Source of the DNA: an uncultured cyanobacterium
Lineage (GTDB): Bacteria; Cyanobacteriota; Cyanobacteriia; Cyanobacteriales; Geitlerinemataceae
Length of the DNA: 10,485 bases
Reading direction: 5' to 3'
Assembly (NCBI GenBank): GCA_937121005.1
Contig: CAKZKB010000285.1
Location: 1-10,485, forward strand
The notes under the pieces were generated by a model, which searched no databases, was not told the DNA's origin, and was given only the letters and a program-made list of their open reading frames with translations. The number at the start of each line of letters is the position of its first letter. The stretch's first letter is position 1. Both the position numbers and the translations under genes were made by a program. Below are positions 1 to 6,604 of this stretch, in pieces.

Positions 1-38
1 TAAAACCTAAAACCTAAAACCTAATACCTAATACCTAA
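1..38. repeat. Heptamer short tandem repeat (CCTAAAA/CCTAATA)
   Basis: After a leading TAAAA there are two CCTAAAA units (6-19), two CCTAATA units (20-33) and a partial CCTAA, all in strict 7-bp register. The array touches the window edge and may continue to the left. It belongs to the same family as 8112-8160 and, in reverse orientation, 6406-6440. Heptameric STRRs are established features of filamentous cyanobacterial genomes. I see no convincing promoter or gene in the rest of the leader (39-143). Confidence 0.85.
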
Positions 39-143
39 GCCCCATCATTTTGTGCTATCTTGCAACGCAGCCTTCCTGTGTCGATCCAGACCGCCAGTGT
101 ATCGGTTTGCGACTTGATAGCGATTAAGTAAGGAGAAGCGATC

Positions 144-1646
144 GTGCGATTTTACGGGATTCTGTTAACGGCGGCCAGCATCGTGGCCCTCGCTGGGTCG
201 GCCCTGGCCGAACCCGCCACCAAACTGAAAGCGATCGGCGCACCGCAGCCGCTTGAGACCTGGCAACTGGCCCACCCGCACGGGGAGATCGCCCAGTCGC
301 GCACCCAACTCGATAGCTTGCAAATCACCCCGGATGGGTTCTTTATCCGCACGCAGGGGGCAAGTCCCGAAATCGTCACCTCTCGCAGCGACGATCGCTT
401 CGTGGTGGAGCTCGAAGGTACGAACGTCTCCACCCAACTCCAGCGCATTATTCCCCTCAACCGCTACGGAGTCTCCAACATTCAAATCGATGAAAGCGGA
501 AGTCGCACTCGCGTCACCTTCTGGCTTGACGATACCGACCTGATTTGGGAAGCAACAACCAGCGGCGATCGCGGTGTCATTTTACTCCCGCGCGGTGGTA
601 TTGAAGCGGCCGGATACCAACGCCAGCGCACCGAAAGCCTGGGAGTCGTCCCCCAAGCTGCACTGGCGACGATCGAAGCAGTGGACTTTCGGCGCGACGG
701 TACGCAAGTCGAGATCGAAGCCGATCGCCCCATCAGCTACACTAGCGGTTGGGATCGCGAGACCCTGGCTTACAAAGTCACCATTACCGGGGCGCGACTG
801 GCCGAAGGGTTAGAACCGCCCGATCGCGTTCGCTTTTCCCCCGTCCTCTGGGTGCGTCTGCGCCAAGCCGGCCCCGAAACTGTTGAAATTCTTATCCAAC
901 CCGCCGCCCGTACCGAAGTCCGCAACGCCACGCAGCCCGATTCTAATACCATTTTGGTGGCTGTCGAACAAAATAGCGTCGTCACCGATCCCCCTGACGA
1001 GACTCCCCCCGATCGCCCGGTCAGCGATCGACCCAACCCCAAACCCGATCCCGGACAAATTAACTGGGACGATCTTCCCGTTATCGACCATACGCGAGTT
1101 GTTGTCGTCATCGATCCGGGTCACGGCGGTCCCGATCCCGGCGCGATCGGCCGGGGTGGAATTCGCGAAAAAGATGTCGTCCTCGACATTTCCTTGCGCC
1201 TGACCGAAATTTTAGAGCGCCAAGGCGTACAAGTCGTCCTCACCCGTGCCAACGATCGCGATCTACTTCTCGAACCGCGCATCCAACTGGCCAACCGCAT
1301 TGATGCCGATTTGTTTGTCAGCGTCCACGTCAACGCCATCAGCCTCAGCCGTCCCGATGTCAACGGTATCGAAACTTACCATTCCCGCCGCGCCAGCCGC
1401 CAGTCGCGGGTGTTAGCGGGAGTTCTGCATCGTAGCATCCTCGCTGCGGTTGGCGGCCCCGATCGCGGCGTGCGTGCTGCTGATTTCGTCGTCATTCGCA
1501 TGGCCGATATGCCCGCCGTCTTGCTCGAACTCGGTTTCGTCACTGGGGCCGCCGATGCCCCCCGCTTAGCCGATCCCCAACATCGCACCGTCCTGGCGGC
1601 TGCTGTCGCTCGCGGCATTCTCGAGTATATTCAAACGTACTTGTAG
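144..1646 (+). CDS. amiC: N-acetylmuramoyl-L-alanine amidase, AmiC type (AMIN + Amidase_3)
   Basis: This is a secreted zinc amidase that cleaves the amide bond between N-acetylmuramic acid and the stem peptide, as needed for septal peptidoglycan splitting. The GTG start has an AAGGAG ribosome site (130-135) 8 nt upstream. Residues 1-22 form a signal peptide ending in ALA. Two beta-rich AMIN-like domains follow (about 55-150 and 175-275), then a Pro/Asp-rich linker (about 280-310) and an Amidase_3 domain (about 318-498). The zinc ligands expected in this family are visible as H327 (DPGHGG), E342 (REKD) and H395 (SVHVNA), and the catalytic Glu is E462 (LLELGF). At 500 aa the length is normal for cyanobacterial AmiC proteins, which in filamentous forms act at septal junctions. 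murI lies 147 bp downstream. No key residue is missing. The symbol amiC follows cyanobacterial usage; ami would be equally defensible. Confidence 0.93.
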   Translation: MRFYGILLTAASIVALAGSALAEPATKLKAIGAPQPLETWQLAHPHGEIAQSRTQLDSLQITPDGFFIRTQGASPEIVTSRSDDRFVVELEGTNVSTQLQRIIPLNRYGVSNIQIDESGSRTRVTFWLDDTDLIWEATTSGDRGVILLPRGGIEAAGYQRQRTESLGVVPQAALATIEAVDFRRDGTQVEIEADRPISYTSGWDRETLAYKVTITGARLAEGLEPPDRVRFSPVLWVRLRQAGPETVEILIQPAARTEVRNATQPDSNTILVAVEQNSVVTDPPDETPPDRPVSDRPNPKPDPGQINWDDLPVIDHTRVVVVIDPGHGGPDPGAIGRGGIREKDVVLDISLRLTEILERQGVQVVLTRANDRDLLLEPRIQLANRIDADLFVSVHVNAISLSRPDVNGIETYHSRRASRQSRVLAGVLHRSILAAVGGPDRGVRAADFVVIRMADMPAVLLELGFVTGAADAPRLADPQHRTVLAAAVARGILEYIQTYL

Positions 1647-1660
1647 GGTGTTACCCCGTC

Positions 1661-1726
1661 AGAAATCCAGTTTCTAAAAGGAGAAACTCAGATCCTGTCC
1701 GGCTATAAGCGAGAAACCGGGTTTCT
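1661..1726. repeat. Dispersed hairpin repeat with AGAAACC-G-GGTTTCT core
   Basis: The amiC-murI gap holds three related inverted repeats. AGAAA/TTTCT arms lie at 1661-1665 and 1671-1675. AGTTTCT/AGAAACT forms a 7-bp stem at 1669-1675 and 1682-1688. AGAAACC-G-GGTTTCT at 1712-1726 has perfect 7-bp arms around one base. The similarity of the elements suggests a composite small mobile or dispersed repeat rather than one terminator, since no T-run follows. It could still fold in the transcript between amiC and murI. Confidence 0.6.
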
Positions 1727-1793
1727 ACACCAGTTTCCCCTAGCCTACCTGAATGCTGGCGTTCATTTCTCAACAGACAAACGACAAACAAAC

Positions 1794-2618
1794 ATGAATC
1801 AAAACCGAATTGGCATTTTCGATAGCGGTGTTGGCGGCTTGACTGTGCTGCGAGCGATCGAACGCCAACTCCCGCGCGAGTCCGTGCTCTATTTTGGCGA
1901 TACGGCTCGCCTTCCCTACGGAAACCGTTCTGAAGCCGAAATTGTGCAGTTCGTGCGCGAAATCTTGACCTGGATGGCGGCTGAAGGCGTAAAAATGGTG
2001 TTGATGGCTTGCAATACCAGTTCGGCTTTAGCTCTAGAAATCGTGCGCGACGAGGTGGACTTTCCCATTTTAGGATTGATTTTACCAGGGGCAAAAGCGG
2101 CAGTAGAAGCAGGGCGACGCATCGGCGTTATCGCCACAGCAGCAACAGTAGCTAGCGATGCCTATCGGCGGGCCATGTTGGAAGTCGAAAATACGGCCTC
2201 GGTGTGGCAGATTCCCTGTCCTAAATTCGTGCCGTTAATCGAAGACAATCGCATTTTCGATCCCTATACTGAAGAAGTAACGTGGGAATATTTGGCTCCT
2301 CTTGTCGATGCCAATATCGATACCTTAATCTACGGATGCACGCACTATCCGCTTCTCGAACCTGTGGTGCGATCGCTGCTCAGCGATCGCGTCCGCTTGG
2401 TGGATCCGGCAGTGCATTTGGTGGCGGCGGCGGCTCGCGAGTTAGAATTGTTGGGCCTGCGATCGACCTCGACTGCACTACCGACTCGCTTCGGTGTCAG
2501 TGGCGATCCCGACAGTTTTGCCAATCTTTCGGTACGTTGGTTGGGTTACACTCCGACAGTGGAAAAGGTGGTTTTACCGCAAGTCGAACCCTCTTTCATC
2601 AATCCATTACGTCCGTAG
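1794..2618 (+). CDS. murI: Glutamate racemase
   Basis: This cytoplasmic, cofactor-independent racemase converts L-glutamate to D-glutamate for the second position of the peptidoglycan stem peptide. All family signatures are present: GIFDSGVGGLTVL at 7-19 with D10/S11, the first catalytic Cys in MACNTSSA (C73), and the second in YGCTHYPLLEP (C182, followed by H184). The length of 274 aa is normal. The ATG at 1794 gives the canonical N-terminus, with the D-S-G motif at residues 10-12. There is no Shine-Dalgarno sequence; the upstream bases are an ACAAAC-rich run, which is common in cyanobacteria. It lies 147 bp after the amidase gene on the same strand, and I recall the amidase-racemase order as common in cyanobacteria. 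Co-transcription with amiC is possible but not shown. Confidence 0.96.
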   Translation: MNQNRIGIFDSGVGGLTVLRAIERQLPRESVLYFGDTARLPYGNRSEAEIVQFVREILTWMAAEGVKMVLMACNTSSALALEIVRDEVDFPILGLILPGAKAAVEAGRRIGVIATAATVASDAYRRAMLEVENTASVWQIPCPKFVPLIEDNRIFDPYTEEVTWEYLAPLVDANIDTLIYGCTHYPLLEPVVRSLLSDRVRLVDPAVHLVAAAARELELLGLRSTSTALPTRFGVSGDPDSFANLSVRWLGYTPTVEKVVLPQVEPSFINPLRP

Positions 2619-2765
2619 GGCGATCGCCTACCCATCTCTGCCTCTAGAAAACGGGCAACTAAACCGCTAAAATAAAGATTTGTAACGCAAACGCGGAATC
2701 GGGGCCGAACTGGCTGAAACCCGACCCGAGGGCGCGATCGTCCAGTGAGTGAGGAGATCCCTATT

Positions 2766-4634
2766 ATGTGTGGCATTGTCGGCTATATCGGTACGCAAAC
2801 CGCAGACGAAATTTTGCTGGCGGGGTTGGAAAAGCTGGAATATCGCGGTTACGACTCGGCCGGAATTGCCACCGTCGCCGACGGACAATTGCACTGCATT
2901 CGCGCCAAGGGAAAGCTGCACAACCTGCGATCGAAGATGGAAGCAGCTAAAACGGGGGCCTATTTGGGCATCGGGCACACGCGATGGGCCACCCATGGCA
3001 AACCCGAAGAACACAATGCCCACCCCCATCTCGACACGCACGGACGCATTGCGGTGGTACAAAATGGGATTATCGAAAACTATCGAGAACTGCGCGAAGA
3101 ACTGCAACAAAAAGGGCATGAATTTCGCTCCGATACCGACACGGAAGTGATTCCTCATTTGATTGCCGAATATTTATCCGATAGCTTACAAGAAGCCGTG
3201 CGCCAAACCGTCGATCGCCTGCAAGGAGCCTTCGCGATCGCGGTGGTTTGTGCTGATTTTCCCGATGAATTGATCGTCGCTCGCCAACAGGCTCCCCTCT
3301 CCATTGGTTTCGGTCAGGGCGAGTTTTTCTGCGCCTCCGATACCCCGGCGATCGTCCCTCACACTCGCGCTGTTTTGAGTCTCGACAATGGCGAAATGGC
3401 CAAACTGACCCCCCTGGGAGTTGAGGTCTATAATTTTGAAGGCGATCGGCTCAAAAAATATCCGCGCACGCTCAATTGGAACCCGATCCTGGTGGAAAAA
3501 CAAGGGTTCAAACACTTCATGCTCAAAGAAATTTACGAGCAACCGGGAGTGGTGCGAGCCAGTTTGGAGACCTACGCCAACGTCAATTGGCAGCCCGACG
3601 ATACCGACACAATGCCCATCCATTTGGGCATTCCCGATGCCGTCTTAAACGATTTAGAACACATTCACATTCTCGCGTGCGGAACCAGTTGGCACGCCAG
3701 TTTGGTCGGCAAATATTTAATCGAACAACTCGCAGGCATTCCTACAATGGTACAGTATGCCTCCGAGTTTCGCTACGCACCTTCTCCCTTAACAGCAAAT
3801 ACATTGACGATCGGCGTTACCCAGTCAGGAGAAACGGCCGATACCTTAGCTGCACTTTCGGCCGAACGCCAGCGTCGCAGCCATTTAGCAGACAACTTAA
3901 AACCGCGCTTGTTGGGCATTACGAACCGTCCAGAATCTTCTTTAGGACAGTTAGTTCCCAACATTATCGACACTTGTGCTGGCATTGAAATTGGGGTCGC
4001 AGCGACGAAAACCTTTGTGGCTCAATTGATGGCATTTTACTTTTTAGCTTTGGATTTAGCCTATCGTCGGCAAACGCTCCTGACCTCAAAAATTCAGGAA
4101 ATTCTAACCGATTTGCGCCAGTTACCCGCCCAAATTGAACTCATTTTAGAAAGCCAAGAACGCTATATCGAAGAGTTGGCGCACGAGTTTGGAGAGACGA
4201 AAGACTTCATTTTTGTAGGGCGCGGTTTGAACTTTCCCGTCGCCCTAGAAGGGGCATTAAAACTCAAGGAAATTAGCTACATTCACGCCGAAGGATATCC
4301 CGCCGGAGAGTTGAAACACGGGCCGATCGCCCTGTTAGATTCTAAAGTTCCTGTGGTGTCGATCGCCCTCCCCGGAAACACTTACGAAAAGGTAATTTCC
4401 AACGCTCAAGAAGCCAAAGCCCGCGACTCTCGTTTAATTGGTGTGGTATCCCTGAACGATGAGGAAGCTGCTCATACGTTTGACAATTTATTGCCCGTTC
4501 CCGAAGTCAATGAATGGTTGTCGCCTATTGTAGCAGTGATTCCGTTACAGTTGTTAGCCTATCACATTGCCGCGCGGCGCGGTTTGGATGTAGACCAACC
4601 TCGCAATTTGGCGAAAAGCGTCACTGTCGAGTAG
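2766..4634 (+). CDS. glmS: Glutamine--fructose-6-phosphate aminotransferase (isomerizing)
   Basis: GlmS makes glucosamine-6-phosphate from fructose-6-phosphate and glutamine, the first step toward UDP-GlcNAc. The start is set at ATG 2766, not at an in-frame codon 21 nt upstream, because the Ntn glutaminase needs Cys directly after Met (M-C-G-I-V-G). A GAGGAG site (2751-2756) lies 9 nt before this ATG. The 622-aa protein has a class II glutamine amidotransferase domain (about 2-225: C2 nucleophile, HTRWATHG 71-78, NG 100-101, D125) and two SIS sugar-isomerase domains (about 290-430 with CGTS 305-308 and SQSGET-like 352-357; about 465-605 with ALEGALKLKE 493-502 and ELKHGP 515-520). The C-terminus carries the family's invariant tail with K617 (AKSVTVE). 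No glmS-ribozyme-like leader is evident in the 147-bp upstream gap. The gene ends 10 bp from the convergent neighbour. Confidence 0.97.
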   Translation: MCGIVGYIGTQTADEILLAGLEKLEYRGYDSAGIATVADGQLHCIRAKGKLHNLRSKMEAAKTGAYLGIGHTRWATHGKPEEHNAHPHLDTHGRIAVVQNGIIENYRELREELQQKGHEFRSDTDTEVIPHLIAEYLSDSLQEAVRQTVDRLQGAFAIAVVCADFPDELIVARQQAPLSIGFGQGEFFCASDTPAIVPHTRAVLSLDNGEMAKLTPLGVEVYNFEGDRLKKYPRTLNWNPILVEKQGFKHFMLKEIYEQPGVVRASLETYANVNWQPDDTDTMPIHLGIPDAVLNDLEHIHILACGTSWHASLVGKYLIEQLAGIPTMVQYASEFRYAPSPLTANTLTIGVTQSGETADTLAALSAERQRRSHLADNLKPRLLGITNRPESSLGQLVPNIIDTCAGIEIGVAATKTFVAQLMAFYFLALDLAYRRQTLLTSKIQEILTDLRQLPAQIELILESQERYIEELAHEFGETKDFIFVGRGLNFPVALEGALKLKEISYIHAEGYPAGELKHGPIALLDSKVPVVSIALPGNTYEKVISNAQEAKARDSRLIGVVSLNDEEAAHTFDNLLPVPEVNEWLSPIVAVIPLQLLAYHIAARRGLDVDQPRNLAKSVTVE

Positions 4635-4644
4635 TTATCGAAAA

Positions 4645-5103
4645 TTAATGGGGATAAGCGCGATCGGAGCGTTCCCCTGCAAGTTGCTTCCGCAGGGCTT
4701 CTTTAGCTGCATCGTCGATTTTCGTCACGGGAACAGTAATTGAATTTTTGTTTTGCGAGTCTTTTATTTTGTCCTCAGAAATCCAGCTATAAAATAGATG
4801 ATTTTGTTTGACATCGATAACTAAAAGTAACGCAGGAATGTTGGAACAAGCCAATCGCTTGTATGTTGACACGGAAATTTGATACCGTCCTGAAATTGGC
4901 CGCTGTGTCGCTTTCAGTAAAATGCCATAAGTATCGATCCCTCCAGATGATTTTTGGAAACCAATCAAGAAATCATAGATGAAATCCCTAAGATTTTCTG
5001 GCGACCGAACTAAGTATAAAGGCTCTAGTTCTTGCAGAAATAATTCGGCCATCAACAGACCTCTGCGACCGATAATATCTGATTGCGATGTTTGAGTTTT
5101 CAT
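4645..5103 (-). CDS. Hypothetical protein, degenerate DUF4365/PD-(D/E)XK-like partner
   Basis: This is an unrecognised 152-aa protein. The ATG at 5103 is preferred over one 42 nt upstream because it forms an ATGA overlap with the stop of the preceding gene, implying translational coupling. The pattern GRRGLLMAELFLQEL (12-26), IYDFLIGF (42-49), YGILLKAT (59-66) and IPALLLVIDVKQNHLFYSW (89-107) resembles the order of elements in small PD-(D/E)XK-like proteins such as DUF4365. It also parallels the upstream neighbour (GWRGEKIIELLL, AIDFYVEL, YFFVQAKAT, IFGVHEPSQRVFF). D44 and K64 are kept, but the usual Q/E two residues before the Lys is Leu (L62), and the N-terminal Glu is replaced, so I infer it is probably non-catalytic. 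The gene is visibly AT-rich (about 30-37% GC in sampled 60-bp lines), unlike its neighbours, which suggests horizontal acquisition. Function is unknown. Confidence 0.72.
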   Translation of the reverse strand: MKTQTSQSDIIGRRGLLMAELFLQELEPLYLVRSPENLRDFIYDFLIGFQKSSGGIDTYGILLKATQRPISGRYQISVSTYKRLACSNIPALLLVIDVKQNHLFYSWISEDKIKDSQNKNSITVPVTKIDDAAKEALRKQLAGERSDRAYPH

Positions 5104-5585
5104 GCGAATATCGATGATGTAGGTTTGTGGTTGGTTGTCTTCCAATAGTCGCGAACTTCGTCGTGCAACTTTTGGAGATTGATACTTGTCAATTCGTATG
5201 ACACTGGAATTCGAGTAATGGCTTTTACCGAGATTCCAGTATGAACCGAACGGAAAAATACTCTTTGGGATGGTTCGTGTACGCCAAAGATGTACGTCGG
5301 GCCGGGAATGCGTAAAAGGCGATCGATGTCTTTTTTCTTAGACGAAATTTTGATATTTGTCGATCGCTCGGTTAATTCGGAAGTGGTTGCTTTCGCTTGA
5401 ACGAAGAAATAGGGTCGCTTTCCGCGAACTGCGGTCAACTCGACATAAAAATCGATCGCCGGCCACTTGTCACCAAGAAACCCAGGTCGAAAGAGGGGTT
5501 CAGGAAAATCTAGACGATCTGTCAATAGAAGTTCGATGATTTTCTCTCCACGCCATCCCGTCACCTCCCTTAACTTAGCAGCCAT
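5100..5585 (-). CDS. Hypothetical protein, DUF4365/Mrr-like PD-(D/E)XK nuclease fold (putative)
   Basis: This 161-aa protein is the first gene of a two-gene minus-strand unit. The N-terminal GWRGEKIIELLL (10-21), AIDFYVEL (43-50) and FFVQAKAT (60-67) give E14, D45 and Q63-x-K65. That is the E...D...QxK arrangement seen in Mrr-like and DUF4365 members of the PD-(D/E)XK nuclease superfamily. A following segment of predicted beta strand (YIFGVHEPSQRVFFRSV) fits the same fold. The family call comes from motif order alone and is tentative. The ATG at 5585 lies about 37 nt downstream of a TATAAT box on the same strand; only a weak GATGG precedes it. The stop overlaps the next gene's start (ATGA, 5100-5103). 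It may act on foreign or damaged DNA, but no methylase, integrase or toxin-antitoxin partner is visible, so its role is open. Confidence 0.72.
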   Translation of the reverse strand: MAAKLREVTGWRGEKIIELLLTDRLDFPEPLFRPGFLGDKWPAIDFYVELTAVRGKRPYFFVQAKATTSELTERSTNIKISSKKKDIDRLLRIPGPTYIFGVHEPSQRVFFRSVHTGISVKAITRIPVSYELTSINLQKLHDEVRDYWKTTNHKPTSSIFA

Positions 5586-5598
5586 CCATCTTTATCGT

Positions 5599-5650
5599 GC
5601 GATCGCGATCGACCTAACAAAATTATACCGAACAGGTCGATCGCGATCGC
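5599..5650. repeat. Perfect 17-bp inverted repeat in divergent promoter region
   Basis: The left arm GCGATCGCGATCGACCT (5599-5615) and the right arm AGGTCGATCGCGATCGC (5634-5650) are exact reverse complements separated by 18 bp. The spacer contains the TATAAT box of the minus-strand gene, and the right arm ends 7 bp before the pdxJ extended -10. Each arm contains a HIP1 octamer inside the self-palindromic CGATCGCGATCG. The inverted symmetry therefore rests on the five extra matching bases per arm (G at one end, ACCT at the other). It could be an operator, a cruciform, or a by-product of HIP1 abundance. Confidence 0.75.
5622..5627 (-). promoter_or_regulatory. Putative -10 box (TATAAT) for the nuclease-like pair
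   Basis: On the minus strand this reads TATAAT, an exact consensus sigma70-type -10, 37 nt upstream of the ATG at 5585. No good -35 is present; that position falls in the HIP1-rich right arm of the inverted repeat. Inferred transcription start is about 5615, within the left arm. Confidence 0.5.
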
Positions 5651-5656
5651 GGCCAG

Positions 5657-5665
5657 TGCTAAAAT
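5657..5665 (+). promoter_or_regulatory. Putative extended -10 (TGCTAAAAT) for pdxJ
   Basis: TGC followed by TAAAAT matches the extended -10 form TGN-TANNNT. It would give a start near 5672 and a leader of about 28 nt containing the pdxJ GGGAGG ribosome site. The expected -35 position (about 5637-5642) lies in the right arm of the inverted repeat, so a protein bound there could control both divergent genes. Confidence 0.45.
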
Positions 5666-5699
5666 CGGCTAGATGCAGTGCCAAAGGGAGGCCCGTCGA

Positions 5700-6425
5700 T
5701 TGCCAACATTAGGAGTCAACATCGACCATATTGCCACGATCCGACAAGCGCGGCGCACCGTCGAACCCGATCCGATCGCCGCAGCCGTCCTGGCCGAACT
5801 GGGTGGGGCCGATGGCATTACCACTCATTTGCGCGAAGATCGCCGCCACATTCAAGAACGCGACGTTTATTTGTTGCGACAAACGGTACGGACGCATTTA
5901 AACTTAGAAATGGCCCCGACCCCGGAGATGACCGATATCGCCCTCGACCTCAAACCCGACTACGTGACCCTCGTTCCCGAACGACGAGAAGAAGTCACTA
6001 CCGAAGGCGGTTTGGACGTGGCGCGACAGGTCGATCGCCTGACGGAGTTGACCGATCGCTTGCAAGGGGCCGGAATTCCGGTTAGCCTATTTATCGATGC
6101 CGAACCCGCGCAGATCGAAGCCTCGGCCGCGATCGGAGCGCGGTTCGTGGAACTGCACACCGGACGCTACGCCGAAGCTAAAACCGAAACCGATCGCGAT
6201 CGCGAACTGCAAGCCTTAAAAAGCGGTTGTCAAGCGGCGATCGCCGCCGGGTTGCGGGTCAATGCCGGCCACGGCCTCACCTATTGGAACACGGCCGCGA
6301 TCGCTCGCATTCCGGGCATGGAAGAGTTGAATATCGGTCACTCGATCGTCGCCCGCGCTGTCCTCGTCGGCATGGAAAAAGCCGTGCGAGACATGAAGAA
6401 TGAGGTGTTAGGTTTTAGGTTTTAG
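5700..6425 (+). CDS. pdxJ: Pyridoxine 5'-phosphate synthase
   Basis: PdxJ condenses 1-deoxy-D-xylulose 5-phosphate with 3-amino-2-oxopropyl phosphate to give pyridoxine 5'-phosphate in the DXP-dependent vitamin B6 route. The start is called at TTG 5700: it lies 8 nt after GGGAGG (5686-5691) and gives the family N-terminus M-P-T-L-G-V-N-I-D-H. The in-frame ATG at 5673 would add nine residues unlike the family. The TIM-barrel signatures are all present: GVNIDHIATIRQAR, GITTHLREDRRHI, NLEMAPT, LVPERREEVTTEGGLD, FVELHTGRYA, VNAGHGL and ELNIGHSIVARAV. The 241-aa length is normal. The extreme C-terminus (NEVLGFRF) and the TAG stop are encoded by a TTTTAGG array, so the native end after VRDMK seems to have been replaced. 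The gene is divergent from the nuclease-like pair. Confidence 0.95.
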   Translation: MPTLGVNIDHIATIRQARRTVEPDPIAAAVLAELGGADGITTHLREDRRHIQERDVYLLRQTVRTHLNLEMAPTPEMTDIALDLKPDYVTLVPERREEVTTEGGLDVARQVDRLTELTDRLQGAGIPVSLFIDAEPAQIEASAAIGARFVELHTGRYAEAKTETDRDRELQALKSGCQAAIAAGLRVNAGHGLTYWNTAAIARIPGMEELNIGHSIVARAVLVGMEKAVRDMKNEVLGFRF

Positions 6426-6440
6426 GTTTTAGGTTTTAGG
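6406..6440. repeat. TTTTAGG heptamer array overlapping the pdxJ 3' end
   Basis: One variant unit (TGTTAGG, 6406-6412) is followed by four perfect TTTTAGG units (6413-6440). TTTTAGG is the reverse complement of CCTAAAA, the unit at 1-38 and 8112-8160. The array supplies the last five codons of pdxJ and its TAG stop (6423-6425). Because 7 is not a multiple of 3, the array reads through all frames and meets a stop quickly. Confidence 0.9.
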
Positions 6441-6570
6441 TTGTCCCCACAACCCGTTACCCATTACCCAAAACGACTGAGAAAATTCGTGGATACAAGC
6501 CCCCAAATTCATTTGGGATAAGGGAATACCCGTTCGAGATATCCAAGCCTCCGGCTTCAACCCGAGATAT
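6439..6570. other. Repeat-rich spacer: hairpins and short repeats, no gene
   Basis: Between pdxJ and ycf54 there is no credible ORF. The spacer contains a GGTTGT-CCCC-ACAACC hairpin (6439-6454), two RTTACCC heptamers (6456-6469), a CCCAAAT-TC-ATTTGGG hairpin (6502-6517), an AAGCC-TCC-GGCTT hairpin (6545-6557), and a direct repeat CGAGATAT (6535-6542 and 6563-6570). None has a T-run typical of an intrinsic terminator. No clear promoter for ycf54 was found here. Confidence 0.6.
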
Positions 6571-6604
6571 TGCTCGTTGTTCATTGCTAATTGTTCATTG
6601 AAAT
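6570..6604. repeat. TTGTTCA/TTGCTAA heptamer array reaching the ycf54 start codon
   Basis: Five units in 7-bp register: TTGCTCG, TTGTTCA, TTGCTAA, TTGTTCA, TTGAAAT. The last unit enters the ATG of ycf54 (6603-6605). This is a second, sequence-distinct STRR, and it occupies the place where a ribosome site would lie. Confidence 0.7.

Noticed and set aside
1651..2094. A 147-codon minus-strand ORF over the amiC-murI gap and the 5' part of murI
   Set aside because: It is antisense to the murI catalytic region, and its C-terminal part is a translation of the AGAAAC/GTTTCT repeat.
2619..2765. Possible glmS ribozyme in the glmS leader
   Set aside because: The leader is only 147 bp, I see none of the expected ribozyme core arrangement, and that ribozyme is typical of Gram-positive bacteria.
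2745..2765. Upstream in-frame start for glmS, adding seven residues
   Set aside because: It would bury the catalytic Cys, which must follow the initiator Met, and it overlaps the GAGGAG ribosome site itself.
4645..5145. ATG at 5145 as the start of the second nuclease-like gene
   Set aside because: It would give a 46-bp overlap with the upstream gene. The ATG at 5103 gives a classic ATGA overlap and retains all the fold-like motifs.
6406..6440. CRISPR-like or telomere-like interpretation of the TTTTAGG array
   Set aside because: The units are directly adjacent, with no spacers, so it is not CRISPR. The resemblance to plant telomere repeats is unlikely to be functional inside a bacterial gene cluster.
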